NCBI GenBank assembly: GCA_022497155.1
Contig: MU385724.1
Location: 372,001-436,000, forward strand
Direction of reading: 5' to 3'
Length of the DNA: 64,000 bases
Source of the DNA: Whalleya microplaca
Taxonomy: Eukaryota > Ascomycota > Sordariomycetes > Xylariales > Xylariaceae
Shown here one piece after another: positions 36,501 to 52,699 of the stretch (position 1 is its first letter; each line of letters begins with the position of its first letter). Under the pieces are notes generated by a model. It saw only the letters and a list, made by a program, of their open reading frames with translations, was not told where the DNA came from and made no database searches. The translations under genes were made by a program, and so were the position numbers.

Positions 36501-39500
36501 ATATTTTAAAACCGGCAGTATATATAGATTTTATTATTTTTAGTACTATATTTAACTAGGTTTTTGCCGTAATATATAATATAGCCTATAACTTTACCCG
36601 CGTTATATATAGCCCCTCGTATAATTCCGGAGTTATTTATACTTTTAATACTTTCAGATTTTTTATTACTTTAAGTAACTTAAATATTAAATTACCCGCC
36701 AATTATTTCTCCCGGCTAAACCTTTAAGTTTATATCTTATCCGCTACTTAAAAAGTAAATAAAGCAAATCCGATTTCGAATAATATTAGTACTAAAAACT
36801 TTACAAATATTATAATAGCTATATAAATTATGGTTAATACCGGAATAACTTTTATAATAACTTTTATAAATATATCGAGTAATTTCGATTTCTTAATTAT
36901 TTTCTTTTTATCGAAAATGAAATTGGAATAAATTATAATAAATATATAATATTTTAGCGCCGGGGGTAATATTAGCCTAAAAACTATATATAGCCAATTA
37001 TTAAATACCCCCGACTAAAAGTAAAAATTAATTATATTATTAAAAATAATAACTATAAATATAAAAAAAAGATTTATATAAAAATATAAAATAAAAATAT
37101 TACTATATAAAAAATAAAGATAATATAAGGTTTAATATTAGCAAACCTTAATAAGGGGTAATTATTTATCGAGTGCTATTTTTACGGAGAAATATTTTTA
37201 AAAATTTACTTCTTGTTTTTTAAATATATTTTTAGCTATATTATATATTTTAAAAACAAATATTACGTATAAGCTACTATTACTTATTACTTCTTTCGAG
37301 ACTGTTTTAAACTAGAGAATATTATATTAAACTTAGGAATAAAGTTTCCCGTAAACTTATATATAGTTATATTATATAAAAAATGCGATACGTTATTCGG
37401 CCTTATATAAAAAGTACTTTTTTTAAAAGTCCCACTTTATAATAAAAGGCGAGAAGCCTTTTAGGTTAGTAACTTTTACAGAAAGGAACGGAAAGGCGTA
37501 GGGGTAACTACTTTAAGGTATATCTTTAGGCTATAAAATATATAGCTATATATATTTAATATATTATTTATGCTAACTATAAAAAGATAGCCATAAAAAA
37601 TAAGCTTATATAATCTATTAACGGGCTACCTTAAGCTGGACCGGCGCTTCCGAAATTCCGTGCCGTCCTTTTACTTCTTCCTCCTCCGCTAAATAAAAAA
37701 ATAAATAAAAAAATTAGCGACGCTTTAAATTATTCGGGCAATTCGATTAATAAAAATTAGGTAATAATATATAAATAAATAAATAATAAAAGCTAAAACA
37801 TATATTAGAATTTAAGCAGCCGAATAGTTATTACATATTACTAGTCTTTTATTTAGCTATCTATTTTTTTTTATTTTCGGAAAAGAGTTTATATCGGAAA
37901 AGTTCCGACCTAAATATATAATCGGTTTTTTAATTTAACGATTTATTACCTTTTAATTATTTAAAATATTTTGCTTATCCGGGTATATATATATATATAT
38001 TTATTTAAGCTAAAAATTATATACTAAAAAGCGGCGGTTATTATAAAATATAGTAACTGTTTTTTTACTTTTACTAATCTAAAAAAGGGAGAACTTTTTT
38101 CTTTGCTAATTCCCCGGGTGGTTTTTTTATATTAAAATATTTTTTAGGTTAAAACTTCCGGCAAATTTCTAAAGCTTTTCTGGGCTAAAATTTATTAGAT
38201 TTTAAAAATAAAATACTTTTACGCATTTTTTATTTAATTGCCTTATTTTCTCGGGCTTTTTAAAATATAATATTATTTATTTATTATATAAAAATCGATA
38301 TTTATTATTATAAAGCGGCTATTTTTTAATTATCTTTTAGAATTTGGTATTAAAGTTATATTAAGCGAAAGTATTTATAAAAACGTATAAAATAATCTTA
38401 ATATCGATTAAAGATATATAATAATATTATAGTATTTATTCCCGTATTTAGCTTTATATATTAGATTATATAATTTCTTTTATTTTATTTTTAGTAGATT
38501 TTACTATAACTAAATAGCAAATACTGCGGTCGACAGATAGAAAAAGTAAGCTAAATATAAAAAAGGGGCTATTTTTATAAATTATAACGCCTAAGGTCGA
38601 AACTGAAATTAAGATTAAGGTCTGCTAAGAAATTATAGCTACGCCCTATTATTTAACGGGCTATAAAATACTTTAGTCCTATAAATAAGGCAGCACCGAA
38701 TATATATATTTTCGAAATCCCGAATATATATATTCTCGAAATCTGGAAGCTTTATTCCTTATATTATTAAGTTATAAGTAGTTTAGGTTTATATAAATAA
38801 GTTTTAAAATACTTTTATTAAAATGCGGTAATCTTAAATTAATCTTTCTATTTAAATATTTTAGAAAAATAAGAATTATTATAAAAAATAATATCGCCGG
38901 CTTAAAACCCCTTTCTCGCGACTTCCTAAAAAATCGCTTACGCTAATCTTATAAATTTTAACTAACTCTTATAAGCTTTAACTAATTTTAATTAACTCCC
39001 GCTTATTTATCGGAGTATATTATATCCGAAAAAACAATATAATTTTTTTTCTAGTAATTATTTTAGTTCTATTTTAAATAATAAATATTTTATAAGACCG
39101 ATAAATCCTTATTCCCTTATTATCGGTTGTTTATTTTATTAATAAAAATAAATCATATAAAAAATAGGCTATATATAGTAATAGTATATATAATATTTAT
39201 ATTTCTAGGTTTTTATCGATAATAATAAAAATAAAGTTAAAAAGTTATTATTACTTTAAATAGCATTTTTCGAGGTCGAATTAAAGATAATAATTTAAAG
39301 TTAATTTAATCTAAAAGAAATCCTAATATAAAAAAACCATATAAAAAGTTGGCAAAAGAAAGAACTTAATAATATAATAATTACTAATATTATAAACAGT
39401 CTTTATTTATATTATTTTTTTGTTAAAACTAAGTTACCGAAAAATATAGCTAAGCGATAAAATAACTAGGGTTAATAGCCTTTACGCTTACGACGTACTA

Positions 39501-42016
39501 TTTAATTTAATTTATATAATTATAAAATTAAAGATATAAATGTAATAATTTTATAATAATAATATTTAATCGAAAATAGGAGATTAGGATATATAGTAGG
39601 GTTTCTTAGTTAGAAATATATATATTTAAGTATTATAAATACTTGTAAGTTTAGTACGTATTATCTCGGTATATAAGCCAGGTCCCCGGAACACTTATAA
39701 TTTAAATACGTTTCCGCCTTTTAAAATCGACCCTAGTTTTTTAACCCAAAAATTTCTAAAAAATAAAATTTATTATTAAAAGCTCGAAATATAAAATTAG
39801 GTTCGCTAAAAGCTATAGCTCGCACTATAAACCAACTAACTAAAGATCTCGATTAAAGAAACCTTTATATTATACCTTAAGAAAAAGCTATTTCGGTTAA
39901 CCGAAAAGGATAATAAATATCCGATAATAAGCAGATAAATAACGGTTATAACTAGAACTTATATAATAATAATACGACTATAATAATTGCCGAGAATATT
40001 ATATCTAAAATTAAATATACGCTAAAAAGTATACCTAAAATATAGCTAGCTAAATACTGGAAAAACTTTATAAATAAGGATTTTTTTCTATTCGAAATAT
40101 CAAATAATTTATAGTCCCGTTCGCTTTTTAAAAGAGATATTAAAGCTATTTATTAGGCGAACCGTTTCTATTTCTTATATATATATTATATCTTTTATAC
40201 TAAAAAGGCCTTTTTTTCTAACAGTTAAAACCTGTTTAAATATCGAGCTACATTATTAATAATTATAATTAATATAACTATAAATAAGTTTTCTTTATTT
40301 AGATATTTATATAGCTATAAAATATATATTAAATTAGCTAATAAAATAAGATTTTATTTATTTAACCTATTTTAATAAAAATAACCTAGGTTTCGATTAT
40401 AAATTATTTTAAGTAAGTAAAGTTAGGCAAATATAACGCTTTATTATTAGTTATTTATTAGCTAGCAAACTATAAAATATAGAAAAGCTTTTAGGCGAAC
40501 CGATATACTATTTTGCTATTATTATTAGCACTTTATTAAAAGAACCGTATATCTATTTCTTTCTTAAGTTTACAATATTTCTTAATAAAAGCGATTAGTT
40601 TTAATACTATATATAGAGAATTATATCTTTATAATATTACTTATAAAACAATAGCTTCGGAATAATCAGGAACGAATATCCTTATATATATTTCGCGCCG
40701 GTTAATATACCAATATATAAACTCGATTATAAATCTGGTATATTAGAAGCATTTTTTATTCCCTACCGTCTCTAAAAAGCTTAAAAAAAAGGTTAAAAAC
40801 GTACGTCTAAGAAATATCGGAGCTTATTTAAAAAGACGATATAATTTAAAAAAAAGTCGCAAAATATAGCCCGAGCGAAAGGTATATAAAATAAACTATT
40901 AAACCGATATACTTATTTCCTTTTGTAAAGCTATTATAAATAAAGTAGTACGTTTTTTTATATTTATATATAAATAATAATAATAGTTAAAAAATCCAAT
41001 AGTTTAAGCGTACTTTCTAGAAAAACTAATATAAAAATCAGCTTTAATACTTATTATATATAGCGTTTTATATATTAAAAAAAAAGCTTATATAAATTTA
41101 ATCGTTCCTATTAAAATATTAGGCTCCGAAAATATATAGGTTTAATTTAATAAAAATAATTAAATAAATTTAATCGAAAAGTATAACTAGTTTACCTTAA
41201 CGCCGGTACTTATCGATAAAGAAATTAAAATTAAAAATATAAACTATTCGATTACTTTTATTTAAATTAAATAATATAATTAAATAAATTATTATAAATA
41301 TTTAAATAAATATCCCTTTTTAAACTAAACGTTTATATAAATATATATAGTTATATTAGAAAAATATTATAATAAATTACATTTAGCTATAATATTCGCC
41401 CCATTATATATTTAAATTTTAAATAGTTTACGTATTATATTAACGTCTAATTTAATATTATTACCGAATTAATAAATCTATATTTATTTAGTAATATTTA
41501 AAGTAGTAGTAGATATATAGCGGAAATATAACGCCTTTAGGTATAAGAAGGCGAGATAGTTATAGCAAATACGTAAAAAAGCCGAATTAATTAAAAGTAA
41601 TAATAACTTAAGTACTTAAGTACTAACAGGCGTAAGCGACCGAAATATTACCTCCATTTAACGTCCGGATTATATTAGCCTAGGCTATATTATTTTATCG
41701 TATATAAGGTAAGTAAAATTACATTTTAAGTACTTATAAATAAATAATATAAGTTATATTAATATAAATAATATAAATATACCTATTTAATAAGTATTTA
41801 ATAAATTAGCTAACGTAATAACTAAGGCAACTACTTACTTACATAAATAAAAGGAAATAGTTTATATATTAAGCGGTCTACTAATTACGTAATTATATAT
41901 AAAATTTTCTATCTTAAAAAGTAGCTCAAATATAATAAGTTTATTTAACTATTCCCAGATATATATATATTAGTTTATATAGGTATTAGTTTATTATTTC
42001 GGTATATGCTTAATTT
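33541..42016. other. RIP-degraded DNA, no identifiable gene
   Basis: AT-rich DNA. A 22-bp direct duplication (CGAATATATATATT(C/T)TCGAAATC) occurs at about 38,696-38,752. A candidate polypurine stretch, AAGGGGTGGTAACATA, lies near 35,075 and could mark an LTR border, but I found no partner repeat. No coding family could be assigned. Confidence 0.55.
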
Positions 42017-42289
42017 TTTAACCTTTATTACTTAATTTTTATTACTTAACCTTTATTATTTAACCTATATTACTTAACCTTTATTATTTAACCTTTATTA
42101 CTTAACTTTTATTACTTAACTTTTATTACTTAACCTTTATTACTTAACTTTTATTACTTAACTTTTATTACTTAACTTTTATTACTTAATTTTTATTATT
42201 TAACTTTTATTATTTAACCTTTATTACTTAACCTTTATTACTTAACCTTTATTATTTAACCTTTATTGCTTAATTTTTATTACTTAACT
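42017..42289 (+). repeat. 14-bp minisatellite, about 19 copies
   Basis: Head-to-tail array of TTAACCTTTATTAC and variants (CC to TT or CT, final C to T, one TATATT variant, one TTGC variant), about 19.5 copies over 273 bp with no length change between units. Unit differences are nearly all C/T. Short tandem arrays can arise by slippage; here RIP appears to have acted on the array afterwards or alongside. Confidence 0.92.
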
Positions 42290-45200
42290 CTAATATAATT
42301 ACGTTTTTTATATAAGATTACGAGATAAATATTATTAATATATATATAAGGTAGTAATATAATTTAATAATAAAATATAAGGTATATATCTAAACGATAT
42401 ATATTTAATATTTATTTATTATAAATTTTTAAGTCATTTGTAATAACCCTTAGGTAGCCATTAGTTTTACTTTAATAAATATATTATATCTACTCTATTT
42501 TTAAATTTTATATAAACAATATCAAGTCCTTAAGTAGTCTATTAGCTTTTTTATACCCTCTAGCATTTTATTGCTTTCTTTTTATATTAATTTAAAAAAC
42601 CAGGCCTTTTTAATAATAATAAAAACATTTAGCTTATTCCAGGCTATATTTATTAAAATTTATCTCCGTTTTTACTTTTATTAGTCGTTTTATTTAATAT
42701 AGATGTAATACTTTATCTTTATTTTATTATTACTCGATAGAATTACTTTCGTAAGGCCCCTAATTATTAAGACTATTATTTCTTTAGGTTATATTATTTA
42801 AGTTAAAATAACCCTTACCAGGTTATTAGTTAATTTCGAACGTTATTTAAATATATCTTAGGCATTACTAATTGTTTTTTATGGTATATTTTTAGGGATA
42901 TTTTTTTATATATATATTATCGGTTATTTATGTTAGCCTTCCTTTTTTTTTAGCTTTATTTCGCCGCATTTATATTTATAACTTCAGTGAGTTTTTTAGT
43001 GGCTATAAAGGTATTACACTTTCTACTATTTCCGCCTACGTTTATAATTATAATGTTTATATCCGTTAGGGGAACTGTCCGAGCAATAAGGGTAAAAGTA
43101 ATACGTAGGAAAAATATAAAGCTAAAAGAACTAGGACTTAAGTAGCTAGATCGCTTAATAACATTCTTTACAACTCCTTTATAAACTATTTAAATATTAC
43201 TTCCGCGGCATATATATAATATATATAAATTTAAGCCATTTATAATATAATATTATATAATAATAGCTACCGTTAATTCGAAATACTTAAAATATATAAT
43301 TATATACTACTTAATTATCGCTACCCCCTCTACCGTTATAAAATAAAAGTATGGTGTAATAACTATAAAATAACGCATATATATAATATACCCGATTAAC
43401 GAGACCCGAGTGAAGGTATTATACCATAGATACTGCTATAAGTTTAATAACCCCTTTCCTTTATACTAAGCTAATAAACGCGCAAAACAAATTATTAACC
43501 CGCAATTATAATACCTTAATAATATATATATAATTAACAGGAAGTCGTAAATTACGTAATACTTAAATATAATTATTTTAAATATAATATATAAAATTAT
43601 TTCCCTAATTACCGGTATATAAAACTATACTTATATAAAGTTATTTTTTATTCGCTTCAAAGATTTATTACGTGTCTCTTTCTTTATAGCCAGCCAAAAT
43701 TCGTGCTATATATATATTAGTAATTTCGATTTACTTTAGAAAAGTCTTATATATAATCGCCTTATTTATATCTTACCCTATCGCGCCTATTTTTTCGACA
43801 ATTAGTTAGCGCGTTCCAGACTATAATATATAAAGTAATAATTCCACTAATAGTTCGGAAGTTTTACCTTATACTATCGAAAGCGTACCTATACGCCAAA
43901 TAAATAATATAAGAAGTTCTAAGGTATTATTAGAAAGCTATTAAAAAATTTCTTCCTTATTACCGGATTTTATTTGTCGCAAAAAAAAACAAACAGTAGT
44001 GTAATAAAAAAATATTAAACTTATATATCGCTTATTACTTAATTAATAATTTAAATAATACATTTTTAGCTCGCATTTAAATATTATAGCAGCTAATTAA
44101 AAGGTCCCTAGGCAGTCTATATTAAAAAATAATTATTACTATAATATAAATAATCTTAAAAAACATTTAAAACTATATATATATATTTTTAAGTTCTTAT
44201 CCGAAATATAAGCTTCGAAATAATACATAATCGGAACTTATATATTTAAGGTAAATCTTAAAAAATAAAGTCTCCTATTTAAAGCAGTCGACTTATTAAA
44301 TTCTATATTTACCCCATAACTATAGAAACCTTAAAACCAGATCTATAGGTTGCCATTAATATATTAAAATAGTTAAAAAAGTTCCCCGGAATAATAACCT
44401 TATATCCTATACTTAAACCGGAAATATTACTATAACGTTATATAATAAAAGAAAATATAAATAAACTACTCGGTTATATATATAAACGTTTAATATAAAT
44501 ATCTTATCGCTATATCTTACACTTAAATAAAAAATAAATAAAATAATATAATACCTTACGGGAAACATTATAATTAATTAAGTTAAAACGCCTATAATTA
44601 GTTATAATATTAAGCTATAAATTATTATATTTAAAAAAGTTTAAATAAAGTAATAGAGAATATATATACCTACTAAGATATATATATAGCTTCCGATTAA
44701 TCTTAGGGGTAATACTCGTAATATATTAAAGTTTATAAGGTAATTCTAAACCTAATTAAGCTATTGTAATCTATATAAACTGCAAAAGATAATTAACGCA
44801 TATATACGGGATTTAATGTAATATTTTATACGGGCCGCAAAAAGTAATTAATATATATATATAGGGTTTAACGTTAGAAATATAGCAGCCGCTATTAACC
44901 CGTCTCGTAAGAGTTATTATATATTATACGTTTTATTTATAAGTTAAATAATAAGGAGGAATTAAATATTTAGCTAGCAATTTAATAAGATCTTTATATA
45001 ATTTACAGTCTTTTTATAAATATATTACTTCTTTATTATAAACTACTTCCGGATTCAATAAATATCGTCCGAATTAAGCAGTTACTCCGGAAAGCATTAG
45101 AAACTTTTTTAAAAGATTAAGAAAAATATATAAGAAATTATATATTAACGCAAAAACTCGATTACCGAATATAAGTTACGCTAAAAGTCTAGCTAATTAT

Positions 45201-48200
45201 TTCTTTATAACAACTTAGCGGCCCACTTACTTTAATCGCAATTTTTTATACTACTTTTAACGTATATCGTAATTAATAAAATCGAAAAATATTAAATTAT
45301 CTTATAAATAATATTTCAAAAAATTCCAAGCGAGATCTTTATAAAAAAACGAATAGCTTCCCGGTAAACCTATTTTTTAAAAGATGGTTTAATCGATTAC
45401 TAAATAAATTAGATTTTAATATTTTAGGCGCGGCTTACCTTTTATATTACTTAAGAATATTTATTATTCCTTAAATTATATTTTCGCAATGCCGTAATTC
45501 TTTTAAAACCTAAGGTACTAACAGGGAAATTCTGGAAACCAATCGAGCTATTACCCTATTAATCGAAGACTAGCCGGGCTTTAAAGCTACTATATATAAG
45601 CTAAAAATGCTAAGCTTTATTAAATCTATTATTAAAACTGTTCGAGTAAATTAGCGGCTTATTAATATATTTTAGAATAAACTAAAAGTACTGGCTTAAA
45701 AAATTAAAGTTACCTAAATCTTAATATATACGCTCCCGAAACACAAGAGATTAAAACCTAAAAAATAAGTAAATAATAGCTTATATAAATACTCAGTATA
45801 TTAATACTATTTTAAGCTATATATTACTATATAAGATAATATTACTTTAATTAAAGTATATATTCTTCTATTTTATCGAGCCGTAAGTATTAGCCTTTTT
45901 TATATAAGGTTTTAGTCTTAATTTTTACGAAACTATTAATATATATATCGCATTATCATACTTTAATAACATAACGTAAAAAATAAAGGCAGTAGCGATA
46001 GCAACCAACCTTTTATAGACTTATAAACAATCAAATAATAACCGTTTAAATATCGCGCTTCTTCGATTAAAGCTTTATATATAAAGGTTACGTCTCTTTT
46101 TATTACTATTTAAAGCTTTATTATAAAAGGATATATAATTAGTTACGTTTCCGCCGCGAATTAATAGCTTTAATAACGCATTTTTGGCCGACTTAATTTT
46201 AGTTAAAATTTAAAAATATATTTATCGTAATAACTTTTTATTAGCTTATAAAAAAATTTCTTATTTTACTCCCTTATTTATTTCGATATTCGAGAATATG
46301 TAAAACGGTAAAGTAAATACGATATATAATATTATTTACTGCTTTAAAAGTCGTTTTTCAGAAATATATAAAGTCTTATTTATAGTTTACAATTCTAACA
46401 GCTAAATAATTATATATTTAAAGTCTATTTTATATAAGCTTAAGAAATAAAACAGGGCCGTAATGAGGCTTAAAAGATAGCTATAGCTAGCCCTAAAGCT
46501 AGCGTCGAAAGCAGGGTTTTATATTAAGCTTATATTAGTAAATGTTATCTTTATTAAAAGCATACGCCGACTTTTATTAAAATATAATTAATCTCTTAGC
46601 TAAAATATCTAAAACACGCATTATAAATTATAGTCTAGTAGTAAATTAGGCTAACTCGATTATATCTCGGCCGTTATAAGTCTTATAATCGTTAAACACT
46701 TTACGGATTAAATTAAGCCTATTATTTATATATAAAAGGAGGTTTAAAATTTAATTCGGGAATTTAACCTACCTTTTAATTACAGTGATTTTATTGTAGA
46801 CCTTTTTATATACGAATTACAATTACGACATAAAATGTTAGTTAGGCCTAATATAATAAAGGCAAGGGCTGCGTTTATAAGTTTAAGGCGTTAATATTAT
46901 TTTATTAGTTTAGGCACTATATAGCCGGATATTTTAAACAATTAGCTTAGGCATATCTAAAATAAGGGTTATATTATTATCGAAAGTTACCTTAAAACTT
47001 TCGGTTTTACTTTCTTTCTTTTATACCTCGGTTTTATATATAGGGTTAAATAAACTACGTCCTTTCTTTCGGACACTCTATCGCTTACATTTATATAACT
47101 AAAGCTCCTAAAGGAGCAACCCTATCCTGCTTTATCTGCTTAATTAAAATAATACCCTTTTTTTAAATAATTAATAGCATATATAAATAAGATTTTACTA
47201 CTATTAATTTTATAAAACCGATTTATATTATTATAATCTCGGTAAGTTTAGAAATAACTTATTAAACCTTAAGAAATAAAATGTTAAAACAACTTAGTTC
47301 GGCTTTAGATATAATATATAATAGAAATTGCGGCTTTAAACTTAATAACCCTTATTAAATCGGTAATATTATTTAGAACTTAAATTCGAGCTTAATATAT
47401 TAATCTAACCTAGCTTATATTTATATTATAGGGGTATTAGTAAATTTACTTAACATACATTTTAATACGTAGCTATCCGGCTAAAACAGCCCAGAAATTT
47501 ATTACTATAGCTATATTAATTAAACGTAATAATTTTAAAGTTTCCGGGATAAAGGGGGGGGTTTATTAAAAATAAATTATTAAGTAGTTCTTTTATTAAT
47601 TTTTATATTTAATATAACGTTCGATTATATATTCTAAAATAAGCAAACTAATACGGGTTAATTAAATTGCCACTACATTATCACCGGTATATTTTAATAT
47701 TCGAAAATATTTAATAAAGTTCTTACTACCGGGCGGTTATATTACCACCTTACAATTTTTACAAATTCCAAATACTTTTAGCAACTATATTATTATATAA
47801 AGTCTTTTTATATTCCTACCCCTTTTCGTCCAGTCCAAAAGTCGATTATAACTTTATTTTACCTAATCCTTAAAACCGGGATATAGCATTTTCGACCACC
47901 TATAATTAATATAGCTTTTATAAAAGCGCACGTTATTTTATTTATAACTAAATCTTCTAATTACTTTCTAAAAGTTTAAGTAAGCTTTAGATTATACTAA
48001 ATAATTATAAGTAGTTAGCGTTTAGGTATATTTCTTATCTTACCTCGCCTTACTTCTGCTATATTAAAAAGGGGGGAATAAACATTATATTATTATTACA
48101 AACTATTAAGAGTTCTTATTATATAGTTAAGACGGCAATTATATTTTAAAAGCAATTCGTCATTAATATATAGACAAAGCTTTTAAGCCGAATAAAACAA

Positions 48201-51200
48201 AGAAAAATATACTCAAACTTTCCGAGAGTATATATAAAATTAACACTTAATTATAGCATAAATATACTTATACCTATAAAAGCCTTAAATATTATATAAA
48301 AAACATATCCCTAAATTAAACACCTGCTTTTATAACTTAATAATCTTTATTTAGTTATTTTTCGTAACTAATATATACTAAATACTTTCTAAATATATTA
48401 CATTATATAATCGAAATAAAACAAAACTTTATTAGCCGCTATTTCAGTTGCTATCCTCGAAAAGGAAATAATTTACTTAAAACCGCCTCTAGTAGTTATT
48501 TAATATCGTATATAATTATTGCCCTATCTTATAAACCAGTTTTATTCCCTTCTTTTTATCTATTTTATCGCGTATAAATCGGAAATAAATCATAATAAAA
48601 TTTCCCTTTCCTAATGTAATTTTAACTTTAACCGCTATAGCTTTCCCCCCTAATTATAGTTGTGCTAAAAAAGCTAGTTTTTCCAAAAATAAAAATAAGT
48701 TATATATTAAAACGTTTTAATAGTTAGCTCTATATAAAATAAATATAAGAATAATGCCTATAGTTTAATAATAAAGTACGTTAGTTTAATAGGAGCTATA
48801 ATAGGTAAAAACTAAAATTCGATAAAAAAAATCGAAAGTATTATAACAGATATAAAAATAAAAAGCCTTCTTTCGTTTAAATAGTTATTAATTTTAGTTT
48901 ATAAAAAATACCGTTACCTAAATCGCTAGTTATATATATATAAGAGTAGACTCTTAATAATATTACTTTTAAATAATACCTTACGGTAAGTTACGTTAAC
49001 TCCTTATTTTAAGGTATTAATATAAAAAAAATAAGTAGTTATTAAACATTACAATAATTTAATTACTACCGTAAATAAAAAGTCCCAAATTACAGCTAAT
49101 AAGAGATATATAATACCTCTTGTTTATAAGTGGCCCTTTATTATACAAATAGCTTTATAACCGAACTCCCGAAAGCATTACATTAATTAAATAAGCGCAA
49201 ATCTTTAATCGGGAGACTATTAATTAACGGAATATAAAGCTTTAAAAGCTTAGGCATATACTCCCGCCTATTTAAAAATTATATATAAATAACGGATATT
49301 TTAATATTAAGTTATATTTAACTTTATATAGTTTAAATATAACTTATTTATAACTTATATAGCTTATATATAAATTATATATAGCTATATCCTTTTTTTT
49401 TATTATATTAATTATCGATAGCTTAATATAAATGCTAAAATATAATTCTTAAGTTATTATAAAGTTCTTAATTAGGGTAAACCTAATAGTTAAAAGCGAG
49501 ATCTAGTAGCTAAAAGTTATATTAATAATAAAAAAATAAGCTTTAAGTAATTAGGTAATAGTTCTTTTTAGCTAATAAGGCATAAACCACAACTACAAAC
49601 CTTATAATCTCGGCATTTTAACAGTCCCGCCTAACCTATTTCCAGGTTTATTTATTTCTCCTTTTTTTACGATTCCGGGTTTAAAATTATCTCTTATATT
49701 ATCGAATCTTCTAATTATATCAGATCTATTAAAAAAATATAATTTAGCGTAATATTTAATAATAATTAAATATTAAAAATATATAAACTAAAAGCGGGTT
49801 TTAAAGGCAAAAAAACTAAGTTCGAAAAGCTATAAAAAGGCTCGTTAACTATATATCTATTAGGCACTCTTTAGTTAATATACCTTTATAAAATAAAAAT
49901 AAAGATCCTAAAAATATATATATTAGTAACGGTTTTTTAATAGCGAGGAATTAGTATAATAAAGTTATAAAAAGTAAGGATTTCGTTACAAGCTTTAAGA
50001 AACCCCTTTAAAATTAAATATATAACGTATATATAGTATCCTTAATCAGACAGATATTTTAGCTAAAAGAAGTTAGCGAACATAAAAGCTAATATAGCTT
50101 CTAATCTTGCTAATATCCCATATTTATAGTATATTTTAAATATATTATATTAGTAACTCCTTTCGGAAATTATTATAATATAACTAATTATATTTTAACT
50201 ATTTACTTATATTATATAAATATATTAAAAAATATAATAGTTATAACGCTAAATTATTTATTATCTTAAATACGGTACTAAAGTAGCTAATACTAATTTA
50301 AATAAAAAGCATATACTTAGCTAAATTAAAGCTAACACTACGGCTTCGATTAGCTTTAAAAATATAAATCAATATAACACTATAATTTAGAAAAGTATCT
50401 CTAATTTAGCTTTAACCCAATAACGGGAGATAAAATTATATATAAGATATAGTTTAAAATTAAAAAAACATAGTGCCGAAGCCGCCCTAGCCGACTGCTA
50501 TATAAAACCTAGGCTATATTACAAAATATATTTCAGTAATTTATAAAATAAGAAAATCTTAGCCTATAAGTCTTAATTTATAATTATACTCGGCTCTATA
50601 AAAATACATTACCTATTCGGAACTAATAGCTATAGGTACATAAATATTAGTATATTTAATATAACGTAACCCCTTCTACTACTTTAACCATTAAAATATT
50701 CACTTATAAAAATCCAGCGTTTAGCTTAACCGAACTAACCCCTTATAAAAATAAAAGGTTACCCCTATAACTATATATTAAAACTTAAGATATAAAAACC
50801 CTAATATAAATATATTTAAACGGTTACTACTATCTATATAAAACTTATTAAAACTAGATTTATTTAGTACAATTATTATATAAAAATCAAAAAGGCATTT
50901 ATACCTTTTAGCGTAACAAGTGCAGCTATATTATAGCATAACATCCGCATTTAAAATTACTAATAGCTAATTTAAAAGTTAGTCTAATATTAAATAAAGG
51001 TATAATTACGTTTTAAATAAAGCTATCTATTCCCGGTACTATATATAATTACTATAGCCCGAAATAAATATTACAAAAATATATATAACGGCCCGGCCTC
51101 GGTTTAAACTAAATATAATTAATTAAATATATTACTATAAAGATATAAATATTACATTTTATATTTCTATATAGTATATATTACGTACTCGTTTATACGC

Positions 51201-52699
51201 AGTAATAAAAACATAAAAGTTGTAATTTTTATAAAGGCAATTAGGGATCTAGCGATATAAATAATACGTAATATTAGTGGTTTTAAAAAATTAAATAACT
51301 AAAACGGCGAGAAATATATATAATATATAAAAAAAGCTAAATAAACCTTTAATAAGCAAAATAGTATTAATAGAAACGTATCCGGAGATTATCGAATTAT
51401 ATATATATATTAGTAATAAAAATAATTTATATATATATTTATTTATTACCGGGCTTAATTTATATATACTATTTTATAAATATATAATAAAAAGTAATAA
51501 TAAAATTTAAATATATCCTTTTAATACAACCGAAATTTATATAGTATATTTTATTTTACTTAAATTAATATAATAAAACTAGGCTGCTTTTTTAAAAGCC
51601 GTAATTTAATAAAGCTTATTACACTTTTAAGGGGCTTAACTATTCCTGCCGTATATATTAGATTATAACCAGCCGCTTTATGCCTTTTTTTGTAACTACT
51701 ATCGATACCTACGCTAAGGTTATTATCGATAGCGGTCGTTTTAGCCTAAAATCGCTTTTTTCTCCGGGGTTCGCGCGAAAAGTATAGGTAGCTAAATAAG
51801 CTACCGCTTTAGTTTATATCGAATAAATAAGTCTGCTAGTTTATTTCGTTTATAATAAAAATACTTAGAGTTTTAACGTACGTATTTAAAACAATTAAAT
51901 AATATCTCGAATAATTTCTATTATTATATATACTTTATTCGGAAATGCTTTTTTAAAATCCTTGCGTAATTAAGAATATTACTGTAAATAAGGCAAGGCT
52001 TTTAACTCCTTAATAATAAGCCGCAAACTAAGCCTCCTATTTATATAGCGTAAAGCCGAGAAACTAAGCTGCTAAATAAGCAGGGTATATAATTCGACTA
52101 TAAACTATCTCGGTATAATTATTCCAATATATTACTTTATTAATAATATACTTTCTATTACTAAAATAATAAAATTCCGGGCATTAAAAAAACTTATCGA
52201 AAATTCCCTTATTTAAATATAAAAAAATATTATATATCGTAAGCTTCCCGTAATTTAAAAATATATTATAACTAAATAAATATATAAACAGTTTCCAATT
52301 ATCCCGAAATATTTATTTAAGATTATCGATAATTTAAGTAATAGATTTATTATTTTCGGGAAGCTTAAATAATATAATAACATCAGTAAATAATTGCCGG
52401 AAATACGCTAAATATATATTAATAAATATACTAGCTCCCTTTTCGCACTCGCTTTTTTTTAATTATATAAAATAACCGATAGCTTTTATAACTAATATAC
52501 CTTTCGGATTAAAGATTTTAAAAAAATTAAAACCGTAATTAAATACTTTTGGAATTATTTATCCCGTTACTATCGAAATAAAGCTTTTTTCTACTATAAT
52601 TATTAAAATTAAATCCTCTCGTATTCGGAATAATTACTTTAAATATAATAAAAATCGCGAAAAATTAAAACTAGCTTTAATATATTAATTTATCTATCG
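42290..52699. other. RIP-degraded DNA, no identifiable gene
   Basis: AT-rich DNA. A GGGGAACTGTCCGAGC segment at about 43,070 resembles a polypurine tract followed by an LTR start, but no second copy was seen. A frame on the plus strand near 45,400-45,760 is partly open and of unknown kind. A copy of the core of the 5.9-kb tandem repeat lies at 47,387, and an 8-G run near 47,554. Confidence 0.55.

Noticed and set aside
43060..43100. Polypurine tract plus LTR start (GGGGAACTGTCCGAGC)
   Set aside because: No second copy or matching LTR end was found, so an LTR border could not be supported.
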